Source of the DNA: Cupriavidus pampae
GTDB taxonomy: Bacteria > Pseudomonadota > Gammaproteobacteria > Burkholderiales > Burkholderiaceae
Direction: 5' to 3'
Assembly (NCBI RefSeq): GCF_914271485.1
Contig: NZ_CAJZAG010000005.1
Location: 248,001 to 312,000 of the forward strand
DNA: 64,000 bases
Part shown: piece after piece, positions 1 to 9,432 of the stretch
Position numbering within the stretch: the first letter of the stretch is position 1
How the letters are laid out: each line of letters starts with the position of its first letter
Made by a program: the position numbers and the translations under genes
Notes under the pieces: model-generated
What the model saw: only the letters and a program-made list of their open reading frames with translations
Told to the model about the DNA's origin: nothing
Database searches by the model: none

Positions 1-996
1 CTCCTGTACTACCACGGTTGGCACGCCAAGCGCATGAATGCGCTCGCCGATGCCGCGATACGCGTCGAGACCCACGCGAAGCACGCTGATAGGGTCGTGC
101 ACGTAGGTATCGAATCCGAGCGCCAGCACGAGCGCCTGCGGACGATAGTCGCGCAGCGCATCGAGCGCGCCGTCTAGTGCGGCCAGAAAGCCCACGTCGG
201 CGGTGCCGTGGGGGAGCGGGAAATTCAGGTTGTAGCCGTAGCCCGCACCATGGCCGCGCTCGGTAGCGTAGCCGGTATAGAACGGGTAATAGTTGCTCGG
301 GTCGGCATGCAGCGAGATGGTCATCACGTCGGAGCGCTGATAGAAGATCTGCTGCGTACCGTCCCCATGATGCGCATCCACGTCGAGCACTGCGACCTTG
401 TCGAAGCGTTCGAGCAACGTCTGCGCGGCAATAGCCGAATTGTTGACGTAGCAAAAGCCGCTTGCGCGATCCGTGCGCGCGTGATGGCCGGAGGGCCGGC
501 ATAACGCATAGGCGAGGCCGCCCGCATCGGGCGCCGATACATGCCGTGCCGCCGCCACCGCGCTATGCGCCGACCGTTCGATCGAGCGCCAGCTGTGCGG
601 GCCCAGCGGGCAGCTCAGATCGCCAAGGTAGTAGCCCGTCTGCGCGATGATATTGTCCGACGGGCACGGCGCGCGCCGCGTCTGATCAATGCGGCCGCTG
701 TGATAGGGCGAGAGATTCGGCAGCACTTCGATACCGGGCTCCAGCGTCGATGATGCCAGCGCCGTCCAGCGCGTATAGGCCGTGGACAGGAAGTCGAGAT
801 ACGCCGGACTATGCACCGTCTCCAGTGGCGCGCGCCCGTAGTCCGGCGGCGCGCTGACGGTGATTGCCCGGGCAGCGAGCGCGCGCTGCAGCGCCGCCGC
901 GCGGGCGGGAACGTCGGTCGGCTCGCACAGCCGGCCGACGCGCATGAATTGCCGGGGCTGATGCAATAACTGGTCATCCGAGAAGAAGGCGCGCAT
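1..996 (-). CDS. aphA: Acetylpolyamine amidohydrolase / histone-deacetylase-family zinc amidohydrolase (3' end outside window)
   Basis: Cytoplasmic zinc hydrolase of the HDAC superfamily, expected to deacetylate acetylated polyamines or related amides. The 332 visible codons run off the left edge; the family is about 340 residues, so only the C-terminal tip with the catalytic Tyr region (GGY) is missing. Visible motifs: PSGHHA (active-site His171-His172), DVDAHHGDGT (zinc ligands Asp207 and His209) and GFDTYVHDP (third ligand Asp296). An in-frame ATG at 1008 is an alternative start; neither has a strong Shine-Dalgarno sequence. It is the last visible gene of an operon with a GABA-type aminotransferase and a peptide-type importer, which fits removal of an acyl group before transamination. 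Confident of the family; the polyamine substrate is inferred. Confidence 0.85.
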   Translation of the reverse strand, partial: MRAFFSDDQLLHQPRQFMRVGRLCEPTDVPARAAALQRALAARAITVSAPPDYGRAPLETVHSPAYLDFLSTAYTRWTALASSTLEPGIEVLPNLSPYHSGRIDQTRRAPCPSDNIIAQTGYYLGDLSCPLGPHSWRSIERSAHSAVAAARHVSAPDAGGLAYALCRPSGHHARTDRASGFCYVNNSAIAAQTLLERFDKVAVLDVDAHHGDGTQQIFYQRSDVMTISLHADPSNYYPFYTGYATERGHGAGYGYNLNFPLPHGTADVGFLAALDGALDALRDYRPQALVLALGFDTYVHDPISVLRVGLDAYRGIGERIHALGVPTVVVQE

Positions 997-1028
997 GGTG
1001 GGTGGCATGGTCAATAGGGGTGCGGTCT

Positions 1029-1346
1029 TCACGCGCCGGCTGGCGTAGCGGATGGCGTCTTGAACTCGATCTCGACGAACACGCATTCGCCATCGTGGCC
1101 GTTGATCACGTTGTGCTCGACGCCCGCGGGCCGGTAGTACGCACGGCCGGCGACGAGGTCACTCGTCACCTGTCCCGCCGGCGTTTCCAATAACAGCGGG
1201 CCACTCGTCATCGGCACCACCACGTAGTCGTAACCGTGGCGGTGATGACCGGTTTCCGCGCCGCGCGCGAAGCGCCATTCGGTGACGGTCACGCGTTCGT
1301 TGTCGACCTGCACGGTCGGGACTGCCTGGGGTCGGGTCATCGTCAT
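1029..1346 (-). CDS. Small cupin-domain protein
   Basis: A 105-residue single-domain cupin. The first cupin motif is visible as GHHRHGYDYVV (His34-His37 region), and a second half with GVEHNVINGHDGECVFVEI supplies the remaining barrel strands. Such small cupins bind a metal or small ligand in the cytoplasm; some act as accessory enzymes or sensors in amine catabolism, but nothing here fixes a reaction. It lies between the aminotransferase and the amidohydrolase genes with short gaps on both sides, so it is almost certainly co-transcribed with them. A second in-frame ATG at 1340 is possible. Confidence 0.75.
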   Translation of the reverse strand: MTMTRPQAVPTVQVDNERVTVTEWRFARGAETGHHRHGYDYVVVPMTSGPLLLETPAGQVTSDLVAGRAYYRPAGVEHNVINGHDGECVFVEIEFKTPSATPAGA

Positions 1347-1373
1347 GTCCTGGTTGTGGCCGGTCGAGGCCGC

Positions 1374-2636
1374 TTATCGCGTCAATACGTCTTGGAGGAT
1401 GTCGAGGCCTTCGTTCATCACCGCGTCCGGAATGGTCAGCGGAAACAGGAAGCGGATCACGTTGCCATGCACGCCGCACGAGAGCAGCAGCAGGCCGCGT
1501 TCGAGCGCGCGGTTCTGGACCTCGCGCGTGAACTCGGGATCGGGGCTGCCGTCGGCACGCTGGAACTCCACCGCGACCATCGCGCCGATGCCGCGCACTT
1601 CGGCCATCTGCGGCACGCGCGGCTTCATGCTGTTGAGACGCGTCACCAGCCGCTCGCCGAGCGCGGCGCCACGCGGAATCAGTTGCTCGGATTCCAGCAC
1701 GTCGAGCACCGCCAGCGCGGCCGCCACCGCAAGCGGGTTGCCCGCGTAGGTGCCACCGAGGCCACCTGGCGCGGGCGCATCCATGATCTCGGCGCGACCG
1801 CATACCGCGGACAACGGCATGCCGCCGGCCAGGCTCTTGGCCATCGTGGTCAGGTCGGGCACGACGTCGTAGTGCTCCATCGCGAACAGCTTGCCCGTGC
1901 GCCCGAACCCCGTCTGCACTTCGTCGGCGATCAGCAGGATGCCGTGCTCGTCGCAAACCGCGCGCAGCATGCGCACGAACTCGGGCGGCGCGACGTTGAA
2001 GCCGCCCTCGCCCTGCACAGGTTCGAAGATGATGGCGGCCACGCGACGCGGATCGATATCGGCCTTGAACAGATGCTGGAGCGCCTTGCTCGCGTCCGCG
2101 ACGGTCACGCCCTGCAGCGCCGAAGGAAACGGGGCGTGATAGACCTCGCCCGGAAACGGCCCGAAGCCCACCTTGTATGGCGCGACCTTGCCCGTCAACG
2201 CCATGCCCATCATCGTGCGGCCATGGAAGCCACCCGAGAACGCGATCACGCCGGGACGACCCGTGGCCGCGCGGGCGATCTTGATCGCATTCTCCACGGC
2301 TTCCGCACCGGTGGTGAAGAATGCGGTCTTCCGCGCGGAACGGCCCGGTGCGCGCTGGTTGATGCGCTCTGCCAGTTCGACATAGCTCGCGTACGGCACG
2401 ATCTGATAGGCGGTATGCGTAAAGCGCTCCAGTTGCTGCTGCAGCGCCGCCACCAGCTTCGGATGGCGATGGCCGGTGTTCAGCACGGCGATGCCGGCCG
2501 CGAAGTCGATATAGCGCTTGCCTTCCACGTCCCAGATCTCGGCGTTCTCGGCGCGCTCGGCGTAGAAATTGCACATGACCCCCACCCCGCGCGGGGTGGC
2601 GGCATCCTTGCGGCGTAGCAGTTCGGCGTTCTTCAT
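1374..2636 (-). CDS. gabT: 4-aminobutyrate aminotransferase family (class III PLP transaminase)
   Basis: 420 residues, the usual GabT length. PLP-binding Lys267 sits in TTMAKSLAGGMPL, a near-exact match to the GabT signature. Also visible are the QGEGGF loop (Glu211), the IADEVQTGFGRTG segment with PLP-pairing Asp239, and FFTTGAEAVENAIK near residue 107. The enzyme should move the amino group of GABA or another omega-amino acid to 2-oxoglutarate in the cytoplasm. Its place in an operon with an acetylpolyamine amidohydrolase, an M20 hydrolase and a dipeptide-type importer suggests the real substrate may be a polyamine breakdown product. The divergent MocR-type gene at 9433 is the obvious regulator. 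Confidence 0.9.
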   Translation of the reverse strand: MKNAELLRRKDAATPRGVGVMCNFYAERAENAEIWDVEGKRYIDFAAGIAVLNTGHRHPKLVAALQQQLERFTHTAYQIVPYASYVELAERINQRAPGRSARKTAFFTTGAEAVENAIKIARAATGRPGVIAFSGGFHGRTMMGMALTGKVAPYKVGFGPFPGEVYHAPFPSALQGVTVADASKALQHLFKADIDPRRVAAIIFEPVQGEGGFNVAPPEFVRMLRAVCDEHGILLIADEVQTGFGRTGKLFAMEHYDVVPDLTTMAKSLAGGMPLSAVCGRAEIMDAPAPGGLGGTYAGNPLAVAAALAVLDVLESEQLIPRGAALGERLVTRLNSMKPRVPQMAEVRGIGAMVAVEFQRADGSPDPEFTREVQNRALERGLLLLSCGVHGNVIRFLFPLTIPDAVMNEGLDILQDVLTR

Positions 2637-2700
2637 GATGCGTGGGGACTCCAGATTAATGAGGGCGTGTCTTGGTGGTTGTGATAGGCAAGGCCAGCGA

Positions 2701-4338
2701 TCAGGCCGCCGCGGGCACGCGCGTCGGATCCCAGGCCTTGCCCGGAATCGCGTCGATCAGGCGTCGCGTGTAGTCATGTCGGGGCGCGTCGAAGATCTGC
2801 GCGGGCGGTCCCGCTTCCACCACGCGGCCGCGATGCATGACGATGACCTCGTGGCAAATCTGCGCGGCCACGCGCAGATCGTGCGTGATGAAGATCAGCG
2901 CGATATCGAGGCGTTGCTGCAGATCGGCGAGCAGCGCGAGCACCTGCGCCTGTACCGACACGTCGAGCGCCGACACCGACTCGTCGGCGACCAGCACGCG
3001 GGGCTCCAGGGCGAGCGCGCGCGCGATGCCGATGCGCTGACGCTGGCCGCCCGAGAACTGGTTCGGATACCGGTCGAAGGCCGAGGCCTCAAGACCAACC
3101 AGTTCGAGCAGTTCCCGCGTCCGCGCATCGGCGGTCTCGCGCGGCACGCCGCTGGCGACCGGTCCGTCAGAGATGATGCGGCCCACCGTGTGGCGCGGAT
3201 TCAGCGAGGCGAACGGGTCCTGGAAGATCATCTGCACCGCGCGCCGCATCGGCCGGAACTGCCGCTCGGAGAGACGCGCGAGGTCATGGCCGTCGAACAG
3301 GATCTCGCCGCCATCGACGTGGGTCAGCTTGAGCAGGCACTTGCCGATCGTCGACTTGCCCGAGCCCGATTCGCCGACGATGCCGAGCGTCTCGCCGCGG
3401 CGCACGCGGAAACTCACATCGTCGACGGCATGAGTGACGCGTTTCTTCGCGAACAGGCCCCCGCCGGATACGTATGTCTTGCGCAGGTTGCGCACGTCGA
3501 GCACGGTGCGATCGTCGGCGCGTCCGCCCTCGCGCGCGCGGCCATGCGGCACCGCGCCGATCAGCCGACGCGTGTACGGGTGCCGCGGATCGTTGAGTAC
3601 CTGCTCCGCGTTGCCCAGCTCGACGAGCACGCCCTTTTCCATCACCGCGACCCGGTCGGCAATCTCCGCGACCACGCCGAAATCGTGGGTGACGAACATC
3701 ACGCCCATGCCCTTCTCGGCCTGGATGCGGCGGATCAGCGCGAGGATCTGCGCCTGCGTGGTGACATCGAGCGCGGTGGTCGGTTCGTCCGCAATCAGTA
3801 GCGCGGGCTCCAGCGCCAGCGCCATGGCGATGACCACACGCTGGCGCTGGCCGCCCGACAGCCGAAACGGATAGCTATGCACAATCGTCGCCGGATCCGG
3901 TAAGCCCACGAACTCGAGCAGCTCGAGCACACGGCGTGCGCGGGCTTCGCCCGGATACTCGCGATGCACGCGCATGACTTCGCCGATCTGGTCGCCGATC
4001 GTCATCACGGGATTGAGCGCGGACAGCGGCTCCTGGAACACCATCGCGATGTCCTTGCCGCGCATGCCGAGCAGCGTGGCCTCGTCCAGCGCGAGCAGGT
4101 CCTGTCCGCGGAACAGGATCTGGCCACGCTCCGGCTTCAGGTACGTCGGTAGCAGGCCCATGATCGCGTTTGCGCTCATCGACTTGCCAGACCCCGATTC
4201 GCCGACGATACAGAGGATTTCGCCTGCATGCAGGTCGTAGGAGATATTGCGGACCGCATGAGGGCGATCGCCCCCGGCGGGCAACGCGATGGACAGATCG
4301 CGAATCGACAGCAGCGGCTGGGCGTGGATGATGGACAT
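2701..4338 (-). CDS. Fused dipeptide/oligopeptide ABC transporter ATP-binding protein (DppD-DppF type)
   Basis: 545 residues carrying two complete nucleotide-binding domains in one chain, as in GsiA. Domain 1 has Walker [10 protein letters not shown], signature LSGGQRQRV and Walker B LLIADEP. Domain 2 has [22 protein letters not shown] and VLVADES. Each is followed by the oligopeptide-transporter C-terminal extension (HPYTRRLI and HDYTRRLI). Start chosen at 4338 because an AAAGGGA ribosome-binding site lies just upstream; longer in-frame starts at 4371 and 4356 overlap or nearly touch the permease gene. It powers the importer formed by the two permeases and binding protein encoded next to it. 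Confidence 0.92.
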   Translation of the reverse strand: MSIIHAQPLLSIRDLSIALPAGGDRPHAVRNISYDLHAGEILCIVGESGSGKSMSANAIMGLLPTYLKPERGQILFRGQDLLALDEATLLGMRGKDIAMVFQEPLSALNPVMTIGDQIGEVMRVHREYPGEARARRVLELLEFVGLPDPATIVHSYPFRLSGGQRQRVVIAMALALEPALLIADEPTTALDVTTQAQILALIRRIQAEKGMGVMFVTHDFGVVAEIADRVAVMEKGVLVELGNAEQVLNDPRHPYTRRLIGAVPHGRAREGGRADDRTVLDVRNLRKTYVSGGGLFAKKRVTHAVDDVSFRVRRGETLGIVGESGSGKSTIGKCLLKLTHVDGGEILFDGHDLARLSERQFRPMRRAVQMIFQDPFASLNPRHTVGRIISDGPVASGVPRETADARTRELLELVGLEASAFDRYPNQFSGGQRQRIGIARALALEPRVLVADESVSALDVSVQAQVLALLADLQQRLDIALIFITHDLRVAAQICHEVIVMHRGRVVEAGPPAQIFDAPRHDYTRRLIDAIPGKAWDPTRVPAAA

Positions 4339-4375
4339 GGGATCCCTTTCGCTCATCGTTTGCGCATTCATTCGA

Positions 4376-5215
4376 TTACTCGCCACGGCGGCGCAGCTGG
4401 GGATTCATGGCATCGTTGAGCCCTTCCCCGATCAGGTTGATGGCCAGCACGGTGAGCAGGATGGCCACGCCGGGCCAGACGCTCATCCACCAGGCCTCGC
4501 GGATCATCGTGCGCGCGGCGCCGATCATGAAGCCCCAGCTCATCATGTTGCGGTCGCCAAGCCCGAGGAAAGACAGCGCCGATTCGGTCAGGATCGCCGT
4601 CGCGATCATGAACGATGCAGACACGATGATCGGCGACATCGCATTGGGCAGGATCTGCGTCAGGATGATCCGTAACGGACGCTGCCCGATGACGACGGCG
4701 GCCTGTACGAACTCGCGTTGCTTGAGCGTGAGGAACTCGCCCCGCACGAGCCGCGCGACCGGCGGCCACGACACGACTGAGATGGCGCCGACGATCGAGT
4801 AGATCGACGGATTGAAGATCGCGACGATCACCACCGCCATCGCAAGCTGCGGAATCGTCTGGAAGAACTCGGTGAACCGCATCAGCGCGTCGTCGATGCG
4901 GCCGCCGCAATAGCCGGCCACCGCGCCGATCAGGATGCCAAACACGAGCGCCACGGCGGTGGATACCACGCCAACAAGCAGCGATACGCGCGCGCCGTAG
5001 AGCAGACCGGCCGTGATGTCGCGCCCGAGCATGTCGGTACCGAACGGATAGGCCATGTCCGCAAACGGATGGATCAGCGGATCCGCCACCATCATCCACG
5101 GCGACTCCTCGTACAGCAGCGGAGCCAGGAATGACACTGCCACGACCGCGAGCAGCACCACGAGGCCCGCGACCGCGCCGGCATTGCGGCAATAGCGTCG
5201 AAGAAACGATGTCAT
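4376..5215 (-). CDS. dppC: Dipeptide-type ABC transporter permease (DppC family)
   Basis: Inner-membrane permease of 279 residues in the peptide/opine/nickel uptake family. An N-terminal hydrophobic segment (AGAVAGLVVLLAVVAVSFL) is followed by the DppC-typical stretch PFGTDMLGRDI near residue 80. The EAA loop is visible as REFVQAAVVIGQRPLRI in the C-terminal half. The start ATG overlaps the stop of the preceding permease gene by four bases (ATGA), which indicates translational coupling. It pairs with the DppB-type permease as a heterodimer. Substrate is not determinable from sequence. Confidence 0.92.
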   Translation of the reverse strand: MTSFLRRYCRNAGAVAGLVVLLAVVAVSFLAPLLYEESPWMMVADPLIHPFADMAYPFGTDMLGRDITAGLLYGARVSLLVGVVSTAVALVFGILIGAVAGYCGGRIDDALMRFTEFFQTIPQLAMAVVIVAIFNPSIYSIVGAISVVSWPPVARLVRGEFLTLKQREFVQAAVVIGQRPLRIILTQILPNAMSPIIVSASFMIATAILTESALSFLGLGDRNMMSWGFMIGAARTMIREAWWMSVWPGVAILLTVLAINLIGEGLNDAMNPQLRRRGE

Positions 5216-6216
5216 GCGGCAGCCTCCCTGCCCCCGACGGCGATGCGCGGGTCGATGAATCGATAGAGGATGTCGGTCGCCAGGTTGAACACCACCACGA
5301 GCGCCGACGTCACGAAGAAGATGCCGAGCAATAGCTGATAGTCGCGCTGCAGCAGCGCGTCGAACATCAGCCGGCCGATACCGGGCCACGAGAACACGGT
5401 CTCGGTCAGCACCGCGCCGCCGGCCATCTGGCCGAGCTGGATGCCAGCAAACGTGATGACCGGCAGCAGCGCGTTGCGCAGCACATGCACCCGGATGACG
5501 CGCCGCGCGGGCACGCCCTTCGCGCGCGCGGTCTTCACGAAATCCATGCCCATCACCTCGAGCATCGACGCGCGCGTCAGCCGCACGTACACGGCCATGA
5601 AGAAGCAGCCGAGCGATACCGTCGGCAGCACCATATGCAGCGCGATGTCCTGCGCGCGCGCCAGACCCGTGTAGCCGGCGCCAACCGACTCCATGCCGAA
5701 CGCGGGCAGCCAGCCGAGCACCACCGAGAACAAGATGATCGCCATCAGCGACAGCCAGAACAATGGCGTCGCGTACAGCAGCAGCGCACCCGACATCACC
5801 GCGCTGTCGATCCACCGCCGCCGGTTCTCGTATCGTGTGCGCGCGGCAATCACGCCGAGCAGCACACCCAGCACGATCGAGAACACGAAGGCGCCGCTCA
5901 TCAGCAGGAACGTCGCGGGCAGCCGGTCCAGAATCAGGTCGAGTACCGGCAGGTGATTGCGGTACGAGTAACCGAGGTCGAGGTGCGCCACGCCTTTGAG
6001 GTAGATGCCGAGCTGCGTGACGACGGGCTTGTCGAGGCCGAACTCCTCGCGCAGTTGCGCCACGTACGCGGCATCACCGGCACCGGCTTCGCCCGCCATC
6101 ACCGTGGCGGGGTCGCCTGGCGCAAGGCGGATCAGGAAGAAGTTGATGATCACCACGCCCAGCACGACGACCAGCGCCTTGCCGAGCCGGGACACAAAGA
6201 AAGACAGGAAATTCAC
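5212..6216 (-). CDS. dppB: Dipeptide-type ABC transporter permease (DppB family)
   Basis: 334 residues with the DppB layout: a first membrane segment (ALVVVLGVVIINFFLIRLAPGD ends in the conserved RLAPGDP), a long periplasmic loop, then the remaining membrane segments. The EAA-type loop contains DFVKTARAKGVPARRVI near residue 225. Its stop overlaps the dppC start. Upstream is a 69-base gap with a strong hairpin separating it from the binding-protein gene. Together with dppC and the fused ATPase it forms the membrane part of the importer. Confidence 0.92.
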   Translation of the reverse strand: MNFLSFFVSRLGKALVVVLGVVIINFFLIRLAPGDPATVMAGEAGAGDAAYVAQLREEFGLDKPVVTQLGIYLKGVAHLDLGYSYRNHLPVLDLILDRLPATFLLMSGAFVFSIVLGVLLGVIAARTRYENRRRWIDSAVMSGALLLYATPLFWLSLMAIILFSVVLGWLPAFGMESVGAGYTGLARAQDIALHMVLPTVSLGCFFMAVYVRLTRASMLEVMGMDFVKTARAKGVPARRVIRVHVLRNALLPVITFAGIQLGQMAGGAVLTETVFSWPGIGRLMFDALLQRDYQLLLGIFFVTSALVVVFNLATDILYRFIDPRIAVGGREAAA

Positions 6217-6246
6217 GGCGCACGCTCCGCGGGAAATGCCATCGAT

Positions 6247-6274
6247 CGCGCCCTCCCCGCCTCGGGAGGGCGCG
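6247..6274 (-). promoter_or_regulatory. GC-rich intercistronic hairpin between binding-protein and permease genes
   Basis: An 11-bp perfect inverted repeat, CGCGCCCTCCC and GGGAGGGCGCG, with a 6-base loop lies in the 69-base gap between the SBP gene and dppB. There is no U-tract, so it is unlikely to be a full terminator. Hairpins at this place in SBP-first ABC operons commonly protect the upstream message from 3' decay and let the binding protein be made in excess. That role is inferred here. Confidence 0.65.
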
Positions 6275-6285
6275 GGTTCCTCGAC

Positions 6286-7899
6286 TTAGTTCTTCTCGAT
6301 CGATACGTTGTCGAAGGACTCGTTGAGCCCGATCGCGCTGGTCACGAGGTTCTTGACGTTCTTGCGATAGAGCGTCGGAAACTCGATCTCGAACAGGTTT
6401 GCGTTGGCGACATCGTTCACCAGGATGCGCTGCACCTCGCTATAGAGCTTCTGGCGCTCGGCGGAGTCCATCGTGACACCGGCCTTCGTCCACAGCTCGT
6501 CGGCCTGCGGATTGTTGTAACCCTGCACGTTCGCGAACGGCGTGCCCTTGACGATATTGCGCGCCACGTAGAGGCGTTCCACGCCCAGCGCGGGGTCGCC
6601 GTACTGGTACGTGTACGTGATAGTCATGTCGAAGTCCCAGTTGCCCACGCGCGCGGCCCACGTGCCCGCATCGGCGGACTCGATGCTGACCTTGAAGCCG
6701 AGCGGCTCGAGCATCTGCTTCACGTACTCGTCGAGGCGATCCCAGTTGGCACCGTACGACGTCGACAGGATCTTGATCGGATACTGGCCAACGTCCACGC
6801 CCGACGCCTTGATCTCTTCGCGCGCCTTCTTGAGGCTGAACTCGAACTGCGGAATGTTCTTGTCGAAGAACAGCGTGCTCGATGCAAACGGGCTGACCGC
6901 GGGCTTGCCCATACCGAAGAAGATGTTGTCCACGATGAGCTTGCGGTTGAGCGCATGCATCACGGCCTGCCGCACCTTCACGTTATTGAACGGTGGCTTG
7001 CGCTCGTTGAGCAGCATGCTTGCCATCGGCGCGAACATCTCCCAGCCTTTCGTCGTGTACTCGACATTGGGCAGCGCGCGCAGACGCTTGACATCGACGT
7101 TATCCACATCGCCGCCGCGCAGCACCTGCACGTCGCCCTTCTCGAACGCGACCGCGCGCGAGGCCGAATCGGGAATCACGTAGAACACGAGCTCGTCGAG
7201 GTAAGGCTTGCCTTTCTTCCAGTAGTTCGGATTCTTGGCGAGCTTGATATACGCGCCCTTCTTCCATTCCTTGAACATGAACGGACCCGTTCCGATCGGC
7301 TTCTGGTTGGCCGGGTTGTTCCGATAGTCGGTGCCTTCGTACAGATGCTTGGGCATCATCGGCATCGTGCCCGTCTCGAACATCGAGATGAACGGCGGGA
7401 ACGGCTCCTTGAGCTTGATCTCGACCGTCGTGTCATTGACCGCGCGGATCGACGCCATGTACTTGTTGATGACCGCGCGCGTGCGCACATGCACCTCGCG
7501 CAGCAGCTTGTCGATCGAGAACACCACGTCGGCGGACGTGAACGGCTTGCCGTCGTGCCACTTGACGCCGCTCTGCAGTTCGAACGTGTAGGTCAGCCCG
7601 TCCGGCGAGATCTTCCACGACTTGGCGAGCTCCGGCTGCGGCTTCAGGTCCGCCGAGTAGGTGAGCAGGCCTTGGTAGATCTTGCCCGCGATGTACTGCG
7701 TAGGCGCCTGGGAGTTGAGCGCGCTCACGAGAATCGGCGGCTCGGGCTGAACGATGCCCGACAACGTGCCGCCTGCCGTCTGCGCGATGGCACTGGTGCT
7801 GGTGAAGCCCGCCACCACCGCGGCCGCGGCGATGACCATCGACATCAGGCTCCCCCTGATACGCGTCTTGCTGCCGACTGATTTCATGGTGCGTTTCAT
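6286..7899 (-). CDS. Peptide-type ABC transporter substrate-binding protein (SBP_bac_5 family)
   Basis: 537-residue periplasmic binding protein of the DppA/OppA class. A Sec signal peptide is clear: MKRTMKSVGSKTR, a hydrophobic core (MVIAAAAVVAGF) and a cleavage site after SAIAQ-like sequence near residue 38. Family blocks include KSWKISPDGLTYTFEL and GVKWHDGKPFTSADVVFS around residues 85-120. Start taken at 7899, which has AAAGGAT at good spacing; the frame stays open further upstream, but that part is non-coding extension. First gene of the transporter set, downstream of the M20 hydrolase. Ligand may be a peptide, opine or acylated amine. Confidence 0.9.
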   Translation of the reverse strand: MKRTMKSVGSKTRIRGSLMSMVIAAAAVVAGFTSTSAIAQTAGGTLSGIVQPEPPILVSALNSQAPTQYIAGKIYQGLLTYSADLKPQPELAKSWKISPDGLTYTFELQSGVKWHDGKPFTSADVVFSIDKLLREVHVRTRAVINKYMASIRAVNDTTVEIKLKEPFPPFISMFETGTMPMMPKHLYEGTDYRNNPANQKPIGTGPFMFKEWKKGAYIKLAKNPNYWKKGKPYLDELVFYVIPDSASRAVAFEKGDVQVLRGGDVDNVDVKRLRALPNVEYTTKGWEMFAPMASMLLNERKPPFNNVKVRQAVMHALNRKLIVDNIFFGMGKPAVSPFASSTLFFDKNIPQFEFSLKKAREEIKASGVDVGQYPIKILSTSYGANWDRLDEYVKQMLEPLGFKVSIESADAGTWAARVGNWDFDMTITYTYQYGDPALGVERLYVARNIVKGTPFANVQGYNNPQADELWTKAGVTMDSAERQKLYSEVQRILVNDVANANLFEIEFPTLYRKNVKNLVTSAIGLNESFDNVSIEKN

Positions 7900-8024
7900 C
7901 GGTCGAATCCTTTTGTTCTGACGAGTGATATGGACGAGTGAGGGCAACCGGCCGCCGCCGCTCGCGCGGGTCGTCAGCCAGGGAAGTACTGCTACAGGAA
8001 ACGAAAGGTGATGCGGCGGTGCGG

Positions 8025-9362
8025 TCAGTCCACGGCGGGCTCCACGCCACACCAGTCGTGCAGGAACAGTGCGAACGTGGTGGCCACGCGCACCATGCTG
8101 TCGATCGACACAGACTCGTCGATCCCGTGGATATTGCGCGCCTCGGGTCCGTAGCACGTGACTGGCGTATCGAGCGTCAGCCGGAAGTGACGGGCATCCG
8201 TGGTCGCGGTCGTGGCCTGCCGCGCGGGCGGCGCGCCGTGGACCTGTTCGTGCGCGTGCGCGAGCGCCTGCATGGGTGCGTTGTCGAGATCGAACTCGCA
8301 GCCCGGCGCGTGAAAGCCTTCGTAGCGGATATTCAAGGTGAGATTGCTTGCGAGCCGCGCGAGGGTATCGCGCACGCACGCCGCCACTTGTGCCTTGGCG
8401 TCATCGACATTCATCTGCGGATAGAAGCCGATGCGCACGCCGAGCGTGCAGGTGCACGGCACCGACGAATTCCACTCGCCGCCCTGAATCTGTCCGAGAT
8501 TGAAGTTGATCGGATGCGCGTGATCGCGATAGACGGCGGGGCGGTTCTCGGGCAGGTTCCATTGCGCCTCCAGCTTGCGCAGGTCCGCCATGACCGCAAT
8601 ACCGGCTTCGATCGGATTGACGCCGGTCGTCATGTACGCGGCATGCGCGGGGCGACCCGTGAGTTCCACGAACATCCAGAACACGCCCATCTGCGCGCTC
8701 ATGAGCCCTTCTCCCAGCGGCTCAGGAATCAGTACCGCATCGAACGAGGCCAGCTTGCCCGCACCCACAGCGCTGCGCAATGCCGCCACCGTAGCCAGCG
8801 CACCGTTGCCGGTGTTCTCTTCCTCGAGCACCGCGTTGAAGCCGACCGCGCCGGCGGGCTGCACGCCAAGCGACTTCAGCGCCTTGAACGCGGCCAGTGC
8901 GCAGACGATGCCGGCCTTCATGTCGCCGGCACCCCGACCGAAGAGCCAGCCGTCCTCGATATACGGCGCGAATGGGTCACGGCGCCACATCGACACGGGG
9001 CCGGTGGGCACTACGTCGAGATGGCCGTTGAACAGCACCGAGCGGCCGCCGCGCGTGGCGGGGCGATGCGTCGCCAGCAAGTTGTAGCGGCCGCCATCGG
9101 GACAGCACGACGGCGAGTACAGCGGCAAGTCCTTCAACGCCGCGGTATTCAGCACGATATGTTCCGATTGCAGGCCGAGGTCCTGAAGGGCGCGCTCCAT
9201 GACATCCACGGCGGGTTGCTCGTTGCCCGACAGACTGGGCGCGGCCACGAGGTCGGAGAGCGTATCGACCATGTAGGGCACGAGTGCGCGCACGGCATCC
9301 GCGACGGATAACGTCGAGAGGTTCGACGAAGCGTTATTGGTGGCAACCGCACTGGGTGTCAT
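8025..9362 (-). CDS. M20 family amidohydrolase/peptidase (ArgE/DapE-like)
   Basis: 445-residue zinc-dependent cytoplasmic hydrolase. Visible family motifs: VLFNGHLDVVPTGP (metal-ligand His and Asp), GRGAGDMKAG (bridging Asp) and LEEENTGNGA (catalytic Glu and metal-binding Glu). A dimerisation/lid domain follows. The start at 9362 has CCGGAG about seven bases upstream. Relatives cleave N-acyl amino acids or dipeptides. As first gene of the operon, divergent from a MocR regulator, it probably hydrolyses the imported substrate or an N-acyl derivative of it. Exact substrate unknown. Confidence 0.85.
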   Translation of the reverse strand: MTPSAVATNNASSNLSTLSVADAVRALVPYMVDTLSDLVAAPSLSGNEQPAVDVMERALQDLGLQSEHIVLNTAALKDLPLYSPSCCPDGGRYNLLATHRPATRGGRSVLFNGHLDVVPTGPVSMWRRDPFAPYIEDGWLFGRGAGDMKAGIVCALAAFKALKSLGVQPAGAVGFNAVLEEENTGNGALATVAALRSAVGAGKLASFDAVLIPEPLGEGLMSAQMGVFWMFVELTGRPAHAAYMTTGVNPIEAGIAVMADLRKLEAQWNLPENRPAVYRDHAHPINFNLGQIQGGEWNSSVPCTCTLGVRIGFYPQMNVDDAKAQVAACVRDTLARLASNLTLNIRYEGFHAPGCEFDLDNAPMQALAHAHEQVHGAPPARQATTATTDARHFRLTLDTPVTCYGPEARNIHGIDESVSIDSMVRVATTFALFLHDWCGVEPAVD

Positions 9363-9405
9363 GAGCACTCCGGAAAAAAACAACATCGGCACGGATGAAA
9401 ATTAG

Positions 9406-9425
9406 CCGATGGTTGGTACCATCGG
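9406..9425. promoter_or_regulatory. Candidate operator between M20 hydrolase operon and MocR gene
   Basis: Inverted repeat CCGATGG-TTGGTA-CCATCGG in the 70-base gap between the divergent starts (9362 and 9433). A related direct pair, GGTACCAT at 9415 and GGTCCAT at 9428, overlaps it. MocR/GabR-type proteins usually bind direct or inverted repeats in such shared promoter regions. The overlap with the regulator start region also fits autoregulation. Only the sequence symmetry is observed; binding is inferred. Confidence 0.5.
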
Positions 9426-9432
9426 TAGGTCC

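Noticed and set aside
5485..7881. A 798-codon open frame on the plus strand opposite the dpp genes
   Set aside because: It is the antisense shadow of the SBP and DppB genes in high-GC DNA: rich in Arg, His and Asp, with no recognisable domain or ribosome-binding site.
7900..8379. N-terminal extension of the peptide-binding protein to 697 residues
   Set aside because: The extension antisense-overlaps nothing useful, lacks a signal peptide, and the internal start at 7899 has a ribosome-binding site followed directly by a signal peptide.
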